The notes under the pieces were generated by a model. The model searched no databases. It was not told the origin of the DNA and saw nothing but the letters and a program-made list of their open reading frames with translations. Positions 17,901 through 24,305 of a stretch of DNA of 64,000 nucleotides are shown piece after piece (position 1 is the first letter of the stretch; every line of letters starts with the position of its first letter). A program made the position numbers and the translations under genes. The DNA is from Microbulbifer agarilyticus (GTDB lineage Bacteria > Pseudomonadota > Gammaproteobacteria > Pseudomonadales > Cellvibrionaceae). Where the stretch lies: the NCBI RefSeq assembly GCF_020171345.1, contig NZ_JAIUZM010000003.1:186001-250000 (forward strand). Reading direction: 5' to 3'.

Positions 17901-20888
17901 ACCAATCCAGCGAGCAGTGATTCTGATGGCGACGGACTCCCTGATGGCGTTGAAGTGGCTGCAGGCCTGGATCCCTTGGAGGCTGGCGATGCGAAGGGAG
18001 ACCGGGACGCGGATGGCCTAACCAACCTGGATGAGTTCCATAACGGTAGTGACCTGGCGCGGTTGGATACCGATCGTGACGGTATATCAGATGGGCAGGA
18101 GGTCAACGAATTTCTGACTTCTCCCTTGTTGTCAGACAGTGATGGCGACTGGATCCCGGATCTCTGGGAGCTGAATGAAGGGCTGGATCCCCTAGTCAAG
18201 AATGGCTTTAGGCAGGATTTTGATGCCGACGGGTATCCCGACGTGATTGAGTTCTTAAGAGGCACGTCTGCCGCACAATCGCTCTATTTTCCGGAAGTTA
18301 CTTCCTGGTCGGGAATGGGGGGCGATGCGAAGAACTCCAGTTTTGTCCCCATTGCTATAAACCCGCAGGCTATTGAGGAGCATTCCTCGGTGCGCCTGCT
18401 TGATAACTTCTTTTACCTTGCAAGTCGGCCAGTTTCCGGTAACGGGCGTGCATATGTGACCCATCGAGGCCCCAACCGACTCTTTTATATATCAGCAATA
18501 GATACCATTACGGGTGAGAAATTATGGCAAAGTGAACTTGGGACTGATGGCTCAGTGAGCCCTCCCGCGTTGGCAAAAGATGGAGTCTGGTTGTTTGCAG
18601 GGCGGCGTTATCGCGGAGAAGAAATTATCGACTCGGATTCCGCTGTTTCTGGCAGTTTGCTTGGGTTAGATCCGTATACGGGTGATCTTCAGCATGTTGT
18701 GCCTATTAACCTCAGGGAAACAAGTTATTCCGCCCCTACGATTGTCGATGAACTACTTTATGGCTATTCCAATTTCAAAGCCGGGCTAGGCGCTAGATAT
18801 GAGGGGAAAACTTTTGCAGTCAATGTTGCCACTGGAGAAATTGTCTGGGAGCGTATGCGCCTGGCTTGGGGTGGGTGGTCACCGGCAGTAGCTGGTGACT
18901 TTATCTATGAGTATTCACCTATAGATTCTCAGCAGCTGTCAATAACTGAGCGTTACACTGGTAAAAAATATTTATCTGTAAAAGACGGTGGAATGGTACC
19001 GGCGCCAGTTCATGAGAATAGTTCGCCGGTGGTTACCCAGTCCGGCGCTGTGGTAATCCAAGGCGGCCGGCTTGTGGCGTTCGATCGGAGCTGTGCATGC
19101 GTCACTTGGGAGTTGATTGGCGATTTCAGGGGGCCTCCTGGGTATTTGCCAGGTAGAATCTATGCCATTGAAGGTGCAAGTGTCGTCGTGGTTGACGAGC
19201 GGCAGGGGATTGAGGTTGAACGGTTCAGGCTGCAAGGCGAACCGGCAGGCGGTGATTTGCTGCTGACATTAACGCACCTGCTGGTGTCTACCAGCGCCGG
19301 CATACAGGCCATTAACCTGGAAACCGGCACTACGGAGTGGAGTTATCCTGTCGCTGGTCACCTTGCCCTTGGGAATGACCATAAACTTGTTTTAGCCACG
19401 GTGACCGGTGAACTTGTTGTTTTTGATCTTGCGGCCGATTCTGATAACGATGGCATGCCAGATAGCTGGGAGTCCGCTCACGGATTGTCTGTTTCTGACC
19501 CTTCTGACGCGATTCTAGATTTAGATGCCGACAGCTTGCAAAACTTGCGTGAGTTCTATGTCGGATCAAGTCCTCTGTTAGCAGATTCAGATGGTGACGG
19601 TATCCAGGATGCTCTCGAGTTCGAGGTGGGAAGCCGGCTGAACTCTGCTGACTCGGATGGCGATGGCCTGGGTGATTTCAGCGAAAAGAACGAGACGCTT
19701 ACAGATCTTCTCCATCCGGATAGTGACAAGGATGGTATAGGCGATCGCGATGAGCTCGAACTTTATAAGTCAGATCCACTCTCAACTGATTCAGACGCCG
19801 ATACATATGATGATGCTTGGGAAATCAGTGACCTTTCTGATGTCAATAGTGCCGACAGCCATCCATCACCTATTGGGTATTTAACTGTCTCTTTTGAGGA
19901 CGGCCGCCTTCCGCCTCAGTGGTACCAGGTAGATGATGCAGAGAATGGTTGGGTGGTGGTACGTCGGCACGCAAGGGAGGGTGACTATGCATTGTTCGCT
20001 TTGCCTCCTGACTCGAGTATTTCGGAGGGTTCAGGGAAAGTTTCGAGCATTATCTGGAAAGGGAAATTTCCGCCTGGAGACTTGCAGTTTGATTTTTTTG
20101 ATCCGAAAGTTGGCTCTAGTTCGACTTTCAGTGTCTATGTCGATGGGCTGCTAATGCAGGAATCCACGGGAATTTATGGTCGCTGGTTGACGAAATATGT
20201 CGGCCTGTCTGAGGGAGTTCATGAGATTCGCTGGGACTTTTCTACCAACCGCATGGGTGGAAGCTTCGGAGGATTGTCGAGCATCGTACGCATGGATACT
20301 GTGATTCTGGATAATCTCCGTATTGTTCCTTTTGGAACAGATAGCGACCATGACGGCATGCCTGACAGCTGGGAGATTGATAATGGCTTGGGTCATGATT
20401 ATGCGGGTGACGCCCTGCGGGACGCTGATGAAGATGGCTTAGTCAACGTTGAGGAGGCGCAATGGAATACCAACCCCCGGGATTCCGATACTGACGGAGA
20501 CGGCATGCCAGACTTCTGGGAAGTGTCCCATCAACTAGAGCCCACGCTAAATGATTCCGACGAAGACGCGGATGCTGATGGTGTGACCAACCTACGTGAA
20601 TACCAGATTGGTACCGATCCTAATGTAGCGGATAGTGGTGGTACCAGTGACGGCGGTGGTACCAGTGATGGTGGTGGTACCAGTGATGGTGGTGGTACCA
20701 GTGATGGTGGTGGTACCAGTGATGGCGGCGGTACTGCTGTTGCTGGTTCAACTGGCTCCGGAGGAGGGTCTGGAGGGGGCGGCAGTTTTGACCTCGGCTT
20801 GTTACTCCTTCTCTTAATCGTGCTTGTTGGACGATGGAGGTATGGTCGTCAGAGTTCGTTGCTTCGCCATTGTACGCCTGCGTGTTAG
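8967..20888 (+). CDS. Giant secreted subtilase with TSP3 arrays, beta-propellers and a GlyGly-CTERM tail
   Basis: A 3973-residue protein, over 400 kDa. Order: signal peptide (about 1-36); inhibitor-like prodomain (about 71-147); S8 peptidase with Asp195 (IIDTGVDY), His250 (HGTHVAG), oxyanion Asn347 (AAAGN) and Ser407 (GTSMAAP); then a mosaic. TSP3-type calcium motifs (DxDxDG) form seven arrays of about 10, 5, 10, 10, 10, 6 and 4 copies by eye. PQQ/BamB-like propellers lie near 708-1085, 1865-2238, 2483-2865 and 3110-3489; a divergent propeller-like region near 1352-1613; beta-sandwich-like regions near 1211-1347 and 3635-3787. The C-terminus has five GGTSDG repeats (3891-3920), a Gly/Ser stretch, a hydrophobic helix and an RWRYGR cluster: a GlyGly-CTERM sorting tail, unusually followed by 12 more residues. 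AGGAAG lies 10 bases before the ATG. Expected to be exported and cut by the rhombosortase at 6837-7445. Physiological substrate unknown. Confidence 0.92.
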   Translation: MRTRKIRLFSALLISIFFFLAIFQFIGSSQVADSAEQNLDPTPSSSDQRQETTVRNRNDGLQKSRTVESDYVHDQLLIRFKSEVSPNEAVMLINDLGAEIIREFRTPAGLYLLRLPDGVTVSKATQFFERDARTSGVEPNYIYDASSIPDDTYFDRQWALKNIGQDGGVYGIDVNAEPAWSISTGSNEVVIGIIDTGVDYTHVDLQENMWVNPGEIPGNGVDDDNNGWIDDIHGVDTFSNDSDPIDEHGHGTHVAGIIAARGNNGEGIAGVMWHASLAVCRFMGPDNWGTTADAIGCLNYFSDLKRRGVNILATNNSWGSSAFSIFLNEAIYEHKRDGILLVAAAGNYACEYRQYPAGFEWDNIISVGATENYYGGDFLCRGDVHAPGYRIFSTLPGHQYGYETGTSMAAPLVSGMLGLYQSHQPSLDSMEIKQLLLDTAESTRSGTYPMAKLEMPSNDQDNDGLPDEWEVDYGFDSGNPEDAAQDADGDGLNNSEEFSAGTDPRQQDSDGDGLSDGAEIEIHGTNPLSSDTDGDSLADNLEISTYKTDPSNVDTDDDGLADNLEIQVYGTDPLSADSDRDTMLDGWEVTYGLNPLDSADANVDGDGDGILNVDEALYGSAPDSRDSDGDGLADGEEVGSLGTDPASIDSDGDRMPDNWEVANGLNPSAAEDAFTDQDVDGHDALREFLSGTDPSSSASVPEFLEWATSDGNAARNRFVPFRTELSSPQVRWSTQSFSLDRIHTSEIVTARGAVISRAAYYRGILGFSAFDGRPLWNLALGQDSYPGWRSSQISTPLQQGDLAFVTQSINDAAYANAEEKNADLLHAIDVGTGELAYTQVLTQHTPGPVRGGEYGQILQSAHPLPDLTGLNKDIFVKDGDTVKKIDAESGLETWKSHVSGEKDFWAPLVWGDLVLGFSNGKLIGLNIQSGSREIELGEVTCRYQGSTRIAEYRSKAVIFSGGCLSTIDLSKSESLWISEFYGMDSMAMDDNYVYLLAEDRLEIRSLLDGTVYRVITDLPSGSSRDLLVSLNHVFISAHSGTYAVDIATGEIVWRYNRGGKIALSDDGALLINGDRGFLYSVNVEADLDNDGLPGWWERFYSLDPLDAGNVNADVDGDGLTHFEEFSFGTNPMAADTDGDGISDQVEVVTYQTDPAETDTDADGLSDGQEQGVYGTDPLVSDSDGDGVRDGDEVLVFFTDPIDATSRPKPISSYQDSFEEGVPRNWVTDNPEAVGWTRDWELASDGNYSLKTGWLSTGEVSEVSWQQVFIPGTLSFDVKVNGESCCDILRVYLDDKVVVSVTSGDWKSVSIDIPPGMHTIKWSYLRASGEGFSDSAARIDRLLYESQAPMAVNPKNVLVFHDRKLYEFDIAGNRIGVPINFPQLENVDDIVALRGHRLLLSEGENFHFYDLTNGHKWSSENPAGNMARCGSGEGQARFTRIKDSIFYPATQCTFGLGIAELDDSGQHLGSFLIDNRYLDLARGPDNTLYALRGEDSDFKGFGSQIDIIDIEHRTIIRSINTEVGVGRILVDKQGELIADVGKDIYHLDSEGRVTAKAVDPPGYIDDLVWSVSGNIILGGVNGGVGVLDSELALQLFPTEQTGLLTSPSAGVKLAAIRTDGSDLDADGIPDWWESFYGLDPGDADDAPMDLDGDGLSNIDEYRSGASPLESDSDFDGIADNLEVLNFLTNPGSADSDADGISDGDEINIHGTSPVSADTDGDGLGDSQEIVQYGSDPLSGDSDGDGLPDHWEIQFSLNPTSPADALDDSDNDDLSNLQEYDVGTHPALADSDFDGLTDGSEVLNYGTSPLDRDTDGDYLSDRWEVEFALDPLDSLDAEADADLDGFSNAREYFSQTLPNDPKSFPRALPWVTAGGDSRHRRHVPVSLDSANFVQRWSLEDASMDAMEVANPVMVAGGKIFLSERNTYWDEIDLAVSALDAFDGRPIWKQEVGPLRPVQRISLGTETVNFFGERDHAERFFSIDQSSGKLEEVKTEWIQRVNNTTPLVPYGDHFYSSGVGYRQVSSIDGSTGEKVWSLEMDAVWGKVRLTPAVDERYLYSFYRNDIWGTSDDVYGLVLVDRETGDVARTIPDPDAQAPGGISPIIGSQENIIVIFPVDRRVSSISTASAKVEWSVYGDFVYEPAYANGVVYAVESGGLIAINEYDGKVLWRWQSNDAPLVESPLLTDSHAFVSSHTDVFAIDLSTGIPAWKFGKGGHLSMGEDGALYIAGFDGGVYAVSVMAPDADGDGMHDAWERLHGLDAELADQGLDQDNDGLTNLQEFEARTRPDTSDTDGDGLTDGAELNEYSTNPRFSDTDKDGLEDADELLLHATDPLNNDTDGDGLMDGDEVTSFETSPVSQDTDQDGMPDGYEVEFSFAPNAASDGTEDADGDGLANAREYSSGTDPHIADSDGDGLPDGVEVDTYYTDPLLVDTDGDRVPDGDELEVGLDPLNVDDASADHDSDGYLNAEEYFAGSDISDPESTPVISSWTIERGSTAFDGYVPLSLNPNNFRLRWKRDMDGSEETVHSNVVTSNGRAAIVSFGWDWDAWRFGSKGFSENKALSVLDVFTGEVLWERKLQSYEEVSGPAIGDGVIYVTTGRLDGVLGLDLYTGEKRLVKQFTTRSHSWYTRPPVPYSDSLYVEHRNDAFVGLKVDTGEKTLRHVARRMRQQLTPVDENNVYVFAGGLEVPLRIDVLDRGTGALRHSISSEVTGFYVSKTFSPIVSRSGMAFAAQGSRVVAFNLKEQRVAWRKQFPPTGSWFFANRYADKIAHANGVLYVINDGDLVALTEMSGEELWRWDPGDVDINKNLVVTNEHIFVATDYETFAVSVVEGESVWSYAAGGALSLDNNGLLYIVSGDGTVHAIEVEGDLDADRMPDWWERQHGLNPRFAGDASQDSDTDGLLTLDEYLQGTSPFNVDSDSDGLADGDEVNTAGSDPTLADTDGDGLSDGEEALQYGSSPSESDSDRDGLDDYLEVSRYQTNPASSDSDGDGLPDGVEVAAGLDPLEAGDAKGDRDADGLTNLDEFHNGSDLARLDTDRDGISDGQEVNEFLTSPLLSDSDGDWIPDLWELNEGLDPLVKNGFRQDFDADGYPDVIEFLRGTSAAQSLYFPEVTSWSGMGGDAKNSSFVPIAINPQAIEEHSSVRLLDNFFYLASRPVSGNGRAYVTHRGPNRLFYISAIDTITGEKLWQSELGTDGSVSPPALAKDGVWLFAGRRYRGEEIIDSDSAVSGSLLGLDPYTGDLQHVVPINLRETSYSAPTIVDELLYGYSNFKAGLGARYEGKTFAVNVATGEIVWERMRLAWGGWSPAVAGDFIYEYSPIDSQQLSITERYTGKKYLSVKDGGMVPAPVHENSSPVVTQSGAVVIQGGRLVAFDRSCACVTWELIGDFRGPPGYLPGRIYAIEGASVVVVDERQGIEVERFRLQGEPAGGDLLLTLTHLLVSTSAGIQAINLETGTTEWSYPVAGHLALGNDHKLVLATVTGELVVFDLAADSDNDGMPDSWESAHGLSVSDPSDAILDLDADSLQNLREFYVGSSPLLADSDGDGIQDALEFEVGSRLNSADSDGDGLGDFSEKNETLTDLLHPDSDKDGIGDRDELELYKSDPLSTDSDADTYDDAWEISDLSDVNSADSHPSPIGYLTVSFEDGRLPPQWYQVDDAENGWVVVRRHAREGDYALFALPPDSSISEGSGKVSSIIWKGKFPPGDLQFDFFDPKVGSSSTFSVYVDGLLMQESTGIYGRWLTKYVGLSEGVHEIRWDFSTNRMGGSFGGLSSIVRMDTVILDNLRIVPFGTDSDHDGMPDSWEIDNGLGHDYAGDALRDADEDGLVNVEEAQWNTNPRDSDTDGDGMPDFWEVSHQLEPTLNDSDEDADADGVTNLREYQIGTDPNVADSGGTSDGGGTSDGGGTSDGGGTSDGGGTSDGGGTAVAGSTGSGGGSGGGGSFDLGLLLLLLIVLVGRWRYGRQSSLLRHCTPAC
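20637..20726 (+). repeat. Five tandem 18-bp repeats encoding GGTSDG
   Basis: Five consecutive 18-base units (starts 20637, 20655, 20673, 20691, 20709) code for GGTSDG within the giant gene, just before its GlyGly-CTERM tail. The units are nearly identical at DNA level, differing mainly in gac/gat and ggc/ggt, which suggests recent slippage or expansion. They make a flexible linker between the last TSP3 array and the sorting signal. Confidence 0.95.
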
Positions 20889-20973
20889 GTAGAAGCGTGA
20901 CTATTCCGGGTGTCTACTAAACCCGGGTAAGTCTTAACTCTAACTCCAAAGGAGTGAAAAATATGTTGCTGAG

Positions 20974-21012
20974 CCTTTCCCTTCTGTTTTCGAAGGGAGG
21001 GAGCTTTAATTT
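20974..21012 (+). terminator. Probable terminator of the giant gene
   Basis: A CCTTTCCCTTC arm (20974-20984) pairs, with some G-U, to GAAGGGAGGGAG (20992-21003) around a 7-base loop, followed by CTTTAATTTT. It lies between the giant gene and the tRNA-Arg gene on the opposite strand. A second, shorter hairpin (CCGGGT/ACCCGG, about 20904-20924) lacks a T-tract. Confidence 0.45.
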
Positions 21013-21088
21013 TGGCACCCCCGGGTGGACTCGAACCACCAGTCCGGACTTAGGAGGTCCGTGGTTTATCCTGTTAACCGACGGGGGC
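21013..21088 (-). tRNA. tRNA-Arg (anticodon CCU)
   Basis: A full cloverleaf can be folded on the minus strand: acceptor GCCCCCG/CGGGGGT (first pair G-U), D-stem GGTT/AACC, anticodon stem CGGAC/GTCCG with loop CTCCTAA (anticodon CCT), T-stem GGTGG/CCACC with loop TTCGAGT, discriminator G and an encoded CCA. It reads the rare AGG codon. A plus-strand ORF across it (GTPGWTRTTS) is the usual tRNA artefact. Confidence 0.95.
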
Positions 21089-21580
21089 GTACTCTTAATC
21101 AGCCTGACTACTTAGAGCTAATGCCCCGGCAGGCTGGCTTTGCAAGAGTTTGTGCATTCTAACCACTGGGACAGGCGCTGTCATCGAATGCTGCGCCCAG
21201 CTCCTGCCCTGTGTAATCCTCTGTAATCTCGGATTGCCTTCTTGAGAATCTCCTGCTGTCACCAAGCGTAACGTTTTGCGCCACGTGGGTTACCCATTTT
21301 CTCTTCGATGGAATGTTTTCTTCTATCCACAAATCGGCGAAAAAATTTCGCAAATTGGTAACAAATTACCGTTATTTTGGCGCGAGCTGTAGATCAGAGA
21401 GGATCGGGCTTTTGGCCTTTGCCGGGCAAATGGCAGTCCCCAGTGTAACCCCCGGAAAAACCTGATCGCGCAATGCAAAAGTTGCTTGACCAGAAAAGCG
21501 GGAGCTGGCTAATCTGGAATTGCACAACAAAAACAGACAAAGAGTTTCTGCCCTGGCAGATCGAGATTGTGGAGTTTTCT
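21089..21580. other. Intergenic region with no recognised gene
   Basis: About 490 bases between tRNA-Arg and the small PA3496-like gene. It should contain the tRNA promoter (minus strand) and the promoter of the small gene (plus strand), but I cannot place either with confidence. ORFs in it are short and show no family pattern. Confidence 0.5.
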
Positions 21581-21754
21581 ATGAGCGGCAACGTTATCGA
21601 AAATGACATGGATTTTGGTGGATCTGATTCCTCTCTTGAAGAGAGTCTGCTCTATACCCCGGAGAGTCCCCGTGACGCACGACGCATGGTGGAGGATCGA
21701 CTGGAGGAAAAACGCCTCCAGCGGGAACTGATGGATTATCAATACGACTTCTGA
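21581..21754 (+). CDS. PA3496-family small protein (putative envelope-integrity protein)
   Basis: A 57-residue acidic then charged protein. Its second half, RRMVEDRLEEKRLQRELMDY, resembles the conserved RRxIEDxLEEKRL segment of the PA3496 family found across pseudomonads and relatives. No signal peptide or membrane segment is seen. The ATG at 21581 is chosen because GGAG lies six bases upstream and the family is about 60 residues long; the frame runs open upstream to 21473 but that part is unlike the family. The envelope role comes only from the family name. Standing alone, it is followed by a terminator at 21908. Confidence 0.75.
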   Translation: MSGNVIENDMDFGGSDSSLEESLLYTPESPRDARRMVEDRLEEKRLQRELMDYQYDF

Positions 21755-22126
21755 CTTCGAGTCTTTCTTCGAATGCTTCTGTGAGTCGTCATCTCTCAGA
21801 AGCGTTCCCGAAGAGATATTCTGCTGAGTCCTTTTTACCGGATGCAGTCCGGTCGACTAGATACGCCCCGCATTTCTGTTCTGCGCAGAAAATAGCCGGG
21901 TGCCGACAAAGGGTGCCAGAGGCACCCTTTTTGCGTTTTAGAGGGAGCCGCTGTCGGACAGGGGATTTTCTGCTGAAGTCGGTCCGTAAGTGAGGGATCC
22001 ATCCCGGGTATAAATACGTACTTTCACTATGTAAGGGTTGCCGGTTTTCACCTTCTGCGGGTGGGTGTATATTGGCGGAAACTGGTTTCGCAACAGTAAG
22101 GATGAGGCAGGATATAGGGTCCGCAA
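21755..22126. other. Intergenic region, terminator but no gene
   Basis: Holds the hairpin terminator at 21908-21933 and, downstream of it, presumably the promoter of the STAS/phosphatase pair. The short ORF at 21781-21993 runs through the terminator and has no family features. Confidence 0.5.
21908..21933. terminator. Intrinsic terminator
   Basis: AAAGGGTGCC-AGA-GGCACCCTTTTT: a perfect 10-bp stem with a 3-base loop and T-tract, downstream of the PA3496-like gene and upstream of the STAS gene. It separates the two transcription units. Confidence 0.85.
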
Positions 22127-22471
22127 ATGGTGGTTTCCGAAAGGTTTGAGAGCCGCGTGAGCTCGGAAGTTTCCGATGGTGGTGATGAGCTGGTGATTCG
22201 TGTCGCTGGCAATTTTGATTTCAATATCCACCGCGATTTCCAGCGCGCGTACCGTAATGTCAGTCCGGCACCGAAGGTGTTTCTGGTGGATCTGTCCGCA
22301 ACTGAGCATCTGGATAGCGCAGCATTGGGAATGCTCTTGTTGTTGCGTGACTACTGTGTGGAGCTTGGTCATGAGGGTGAGCGGCCGCGGGTGGAATTAA
22401 TGAACGCGAACGCGCACGTATCCCACATACTGCACGTTTCCAATTTCGATCAAATTTTCAGCATCTGCTGA
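22127..22471 (+). CDS. STAS-domain anti-sigma-factor antagonist (HsbA-like)
   Basis: A 114-residue single STAS domain. The strand VFLVDLSATEHLDSAALGML is the STAS core, with Asp63-Ser64 at the place where a partner kinase phosphorylates Ser in SpoIIAA/RsbV proteins. In partner switching the unphosphorylated form binds the anti-sigma factor or a downstream target and the phosphorylated form releases it. The next gene, 16 bases downstream, carries both the cognate kinase-type and phosphatase-type domains, an arrangement like HsbA-HsbR of Pseudomonas aeruginosa. The target (FlgM or a diguanylate cyclase in Pseudomonas) is not in this window. Confidence 0.88.
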   Translation: MVVSERFESRVSSEVSDGGDELVIRVAGNFDFNIHRDFQRAYRNVSPAPKVFLVDLSATEHLDSAALGMLLLLRDYCVELGHEGERPRVELMNANAHVSHILHVSNFDQIFSIC

Positions 22472-22487
22472 AGCCTGCTTCACCCCG

Positions 22488-24272
22488 ATGCCAGCCTTCC
22501 GCATCCTCATTATTGAAAGCGACCAACAAGAGTCCGCGGAGCTGCAGCAGCTGATCCAGCAGTGGGAATATAAAAGCACTGCCGAGAGTATCTCCCCCGC
22601 GTCCACCTTGTGCGCGCCCAATGTCGACGCCGCGCTAAAGTCCTTTGACCCGTTCCCGCCCAATCTCGTAATCTTCGGCCCCGTTGCGGCACGGGAGACC
22701 CCTTCTGAGTCTGTGCGCCAATTGCGCCAGTCGATGGGGTTAGAGCCAGTGCCGATTCTTGCGGTGCAGGAGGTGCAGGAAAACCCTGCCGAGCCCCTGT
22801 ATCTGGCGGATTGCGACGATATTCTGACCAAGCCCTATAGCCGCTCGTTGGTGGAGCTGAAATTAGTCGCTATCCGGCGCTTCGGTGAGTTCAGCCGATC
22901 ACTGATGGCGCAGCGCGACCGCCTGCGTCGGCACCACGCAGACTTTCTTCAGGAACAGGCGAATGCGCGGGAAATATTCGGCAACCTGGGCAATGAGAGC
23001 TGCCTGGATGATACGCCTGCGATTCGCTATCACCTTTCTCCGCGCGCGGTGTTGAACGGCGATTTGCTGGCGGCAACCTACTCACCAGATGGCAAGTTGG
23101 TATTGATGTTGGGGGATTTCGCCGGGCATGGGTTGGCTGCGGCGGTGGGCGCGGTTCCACTGACTTCCATTTTTTATTCAATGATCCCCCGGGGCTTCTC
23201 TTTTGGCCGGGTAGCGCGGGAAATTAACCGTAAATTGCACGATATCTTGCCGCGACAGATGTTTTGTTGCCTGGCAATCATGGAGTTCGACCCACGGCGC
23301 CAGCACCTGCGCATAATGAACGCGGGTATGCCAAGCCCGTGTCTGCAGCGCGGCGACGGTTCTTTGCTGATGATTGAATCCCGGCATCTACCTCTGGGGG
23401 TATTGCCGTCGGACCATGTGGATTCCGCGATAGTGAATGTGCGAATTTCATCGGGGGATCGCCTGTTCTTGTGGAGTGATGGTATTCACGAGGCGCGCAA
23501 CGGTCGCGGTGAGCATTTCGGGGAAGCGCGCCTGTTGTCTCTCCTGCAAAGTGAGTGGCCGGATGGCGAGCAGGTGTTTGAGCGGATTCTGCTGGCGGTC
23601 AATGCCCACGCTGCGGAACAGCATGATGATCTGTCTCTGGTGGAGTTGGACCTGACGGATCCCGGGTTACTGCGCGGCGGGAGCCTGCCGCAGGAGGTGG
23701 CCGGAGGTCGAAAGGGGACGCCTATCGGTGACTGGTCCATTCGTTTCCGTCTTTGTCACGCGGAGTTGCGGCAGGCAGATCCGCTGCCGCAATTACTGAG
23801 TGTCGTGATGCAGATGCCCGGCGCCGCCAGATTCCAGGAGGACCTTGCGATTGCGCTGGGCGAGTTGTTCCGAAATGCGCTGGAGCATGGTGTATTGGAA
23901 CTGGATTCCTCAATCAAGGGCATGGATGATGGGTTTGTTCGCTATTACGACCTGATGGCGGAGCGGCGTAGCCAATTGGATTCCGGATGGGTCAGCATTT
24001 CCCTCTCTTGCCTGGAAGGTGAGGCGGGCGGAAGCCTGAGTCTGGTAGTAGAGGACAGTGGCAAGGGGTTCTCCGGGGTGCGTGATACCGGCTCGGTATA
24101 CTCCGGCCGCGGGCTGGAGCTCCTGCGCACGGTTTGCTCTGAATTGCACTACTCGGCAGGCAGCAGTCGCGTTGAGGCCATCATTCGCTGGCAGGCAGAA
24201 CCCGATGCAAAATCGGAGGGTGCAACGCAAGCGGAATACAATGCCATACAAAACCCTTCAGTACCGGTATAA
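22488..24272 (+). CDS. Partner-switch regulator: degenerate receiver + PP2C phosphatase + HATPase (HsbR-like)
   Basis: A 594-residue three-domain protein. Residues 5-125 fold like a receiver (ILIIESD start, LTKP Lys motif), but the phospho-acceptor position in NLVIFGPVA is Gly64 instead of Asp. A SpoIIE/PP2C phosphatase follows (about 180-390) with metal Asp residues in NGDLLAA, LGDFAGHGLAAA, WSDGIHE and HDDLSLVEL. The C-terminal RsbW-type HATPase (about 420-580) keeps its N-box (ELFRNALEHG) and G-boxes (VVEDSGKGF, SGRGLELL). It should both phosphorylate and dephosphorylate the upstream STAS protein. With no phospho-acceptor, the receiver probably senses something else or acts by protein contact. 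It ends 33 bases before ccmA. The Shine-Dalgarno is weak, suggesting translational coupling. Confidence 0.88.
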   Translation: MPAFRILIIESDQQESAELQQLIQQWEYKSTAESISPASTLCAPNVDAALKSFDPFPPNLVIFGPVAARETPSESVRQLRQSMGLEPVPILAVQEVQENPAEPLYLADCDDILTKPYSRSLVELKLVAIRRFGEFSRSLMAQRDRLRRHHADFLQEQANAREIFGNLGNESCLDDTPAIRYHLSPRAVLNGDLLAATYSPDGKLVLMLGDFAGHGLAAAVGAVPLTSIFYSMIPRGFSFGRVAREINRKLHDILPRQMFCCLAIMEFDPRRQHLRIMNAGMPSPCLQRGDGSLLMIESRHLPLGVLPSDHVDSAIVNVRISSGDRLFLWSDGIHEARNGRGEHFGEARLLSLLQSEWPDGEQVFERILLAVNAHAAEQHDDLSLVELDLTDPGLLRGGSLPQEVAGGRKGTPIGDWSIRFRLCHAELRQADPLPQLLSVVMQMPGAARFQEDLAIALGELFRNALEHGVLELDSSIKGMDDGFVRYYDLMAERRSQLDSGWVSISLSCLEGEAGGSLSLVVEDSGKGFSGVRDTGSVYSGRGLELLRTVCSELHYSAGSSRVEAIIRWQAEPDAKSEGATQAEYNAIQNPSVPV

Positions 24273-24273
24273 T
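24245..24273 (+). promoter_or_regulatory. Candidate promoter for the ccm operon
   Basis: A perfect TATAAT at 24268-24273 overlaps the stop codon of the regulator gene. A weak -35 (CATACA, 24245-24250) lies 17 bases upstream. Transcription would start about 26 bases before the ccmA ATG. Read-through from the partner-switch genes is also possible. Confidence 0.4.
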
Positions 24274-24305
24274 TACGCTCAGTTTTTCATCAATACCGGT
24301 GGGTA

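Noticed and set aside
6837..21088. Genomic island inserted at tRNA-Arg, covering rrtA and the giant gene
   Set aside because: Composition hints at transfer, but I find no integrase, no transposase and no copy of the tRNA 3' end on the far side, so an island boundary cannot be supported.
20963..21100. Small plus-strand ORF running across tRNA-Arg
   Set aside because: The translated GTPGWTRTTS-type sequence is a typical false protein derived from a tRNA gene.
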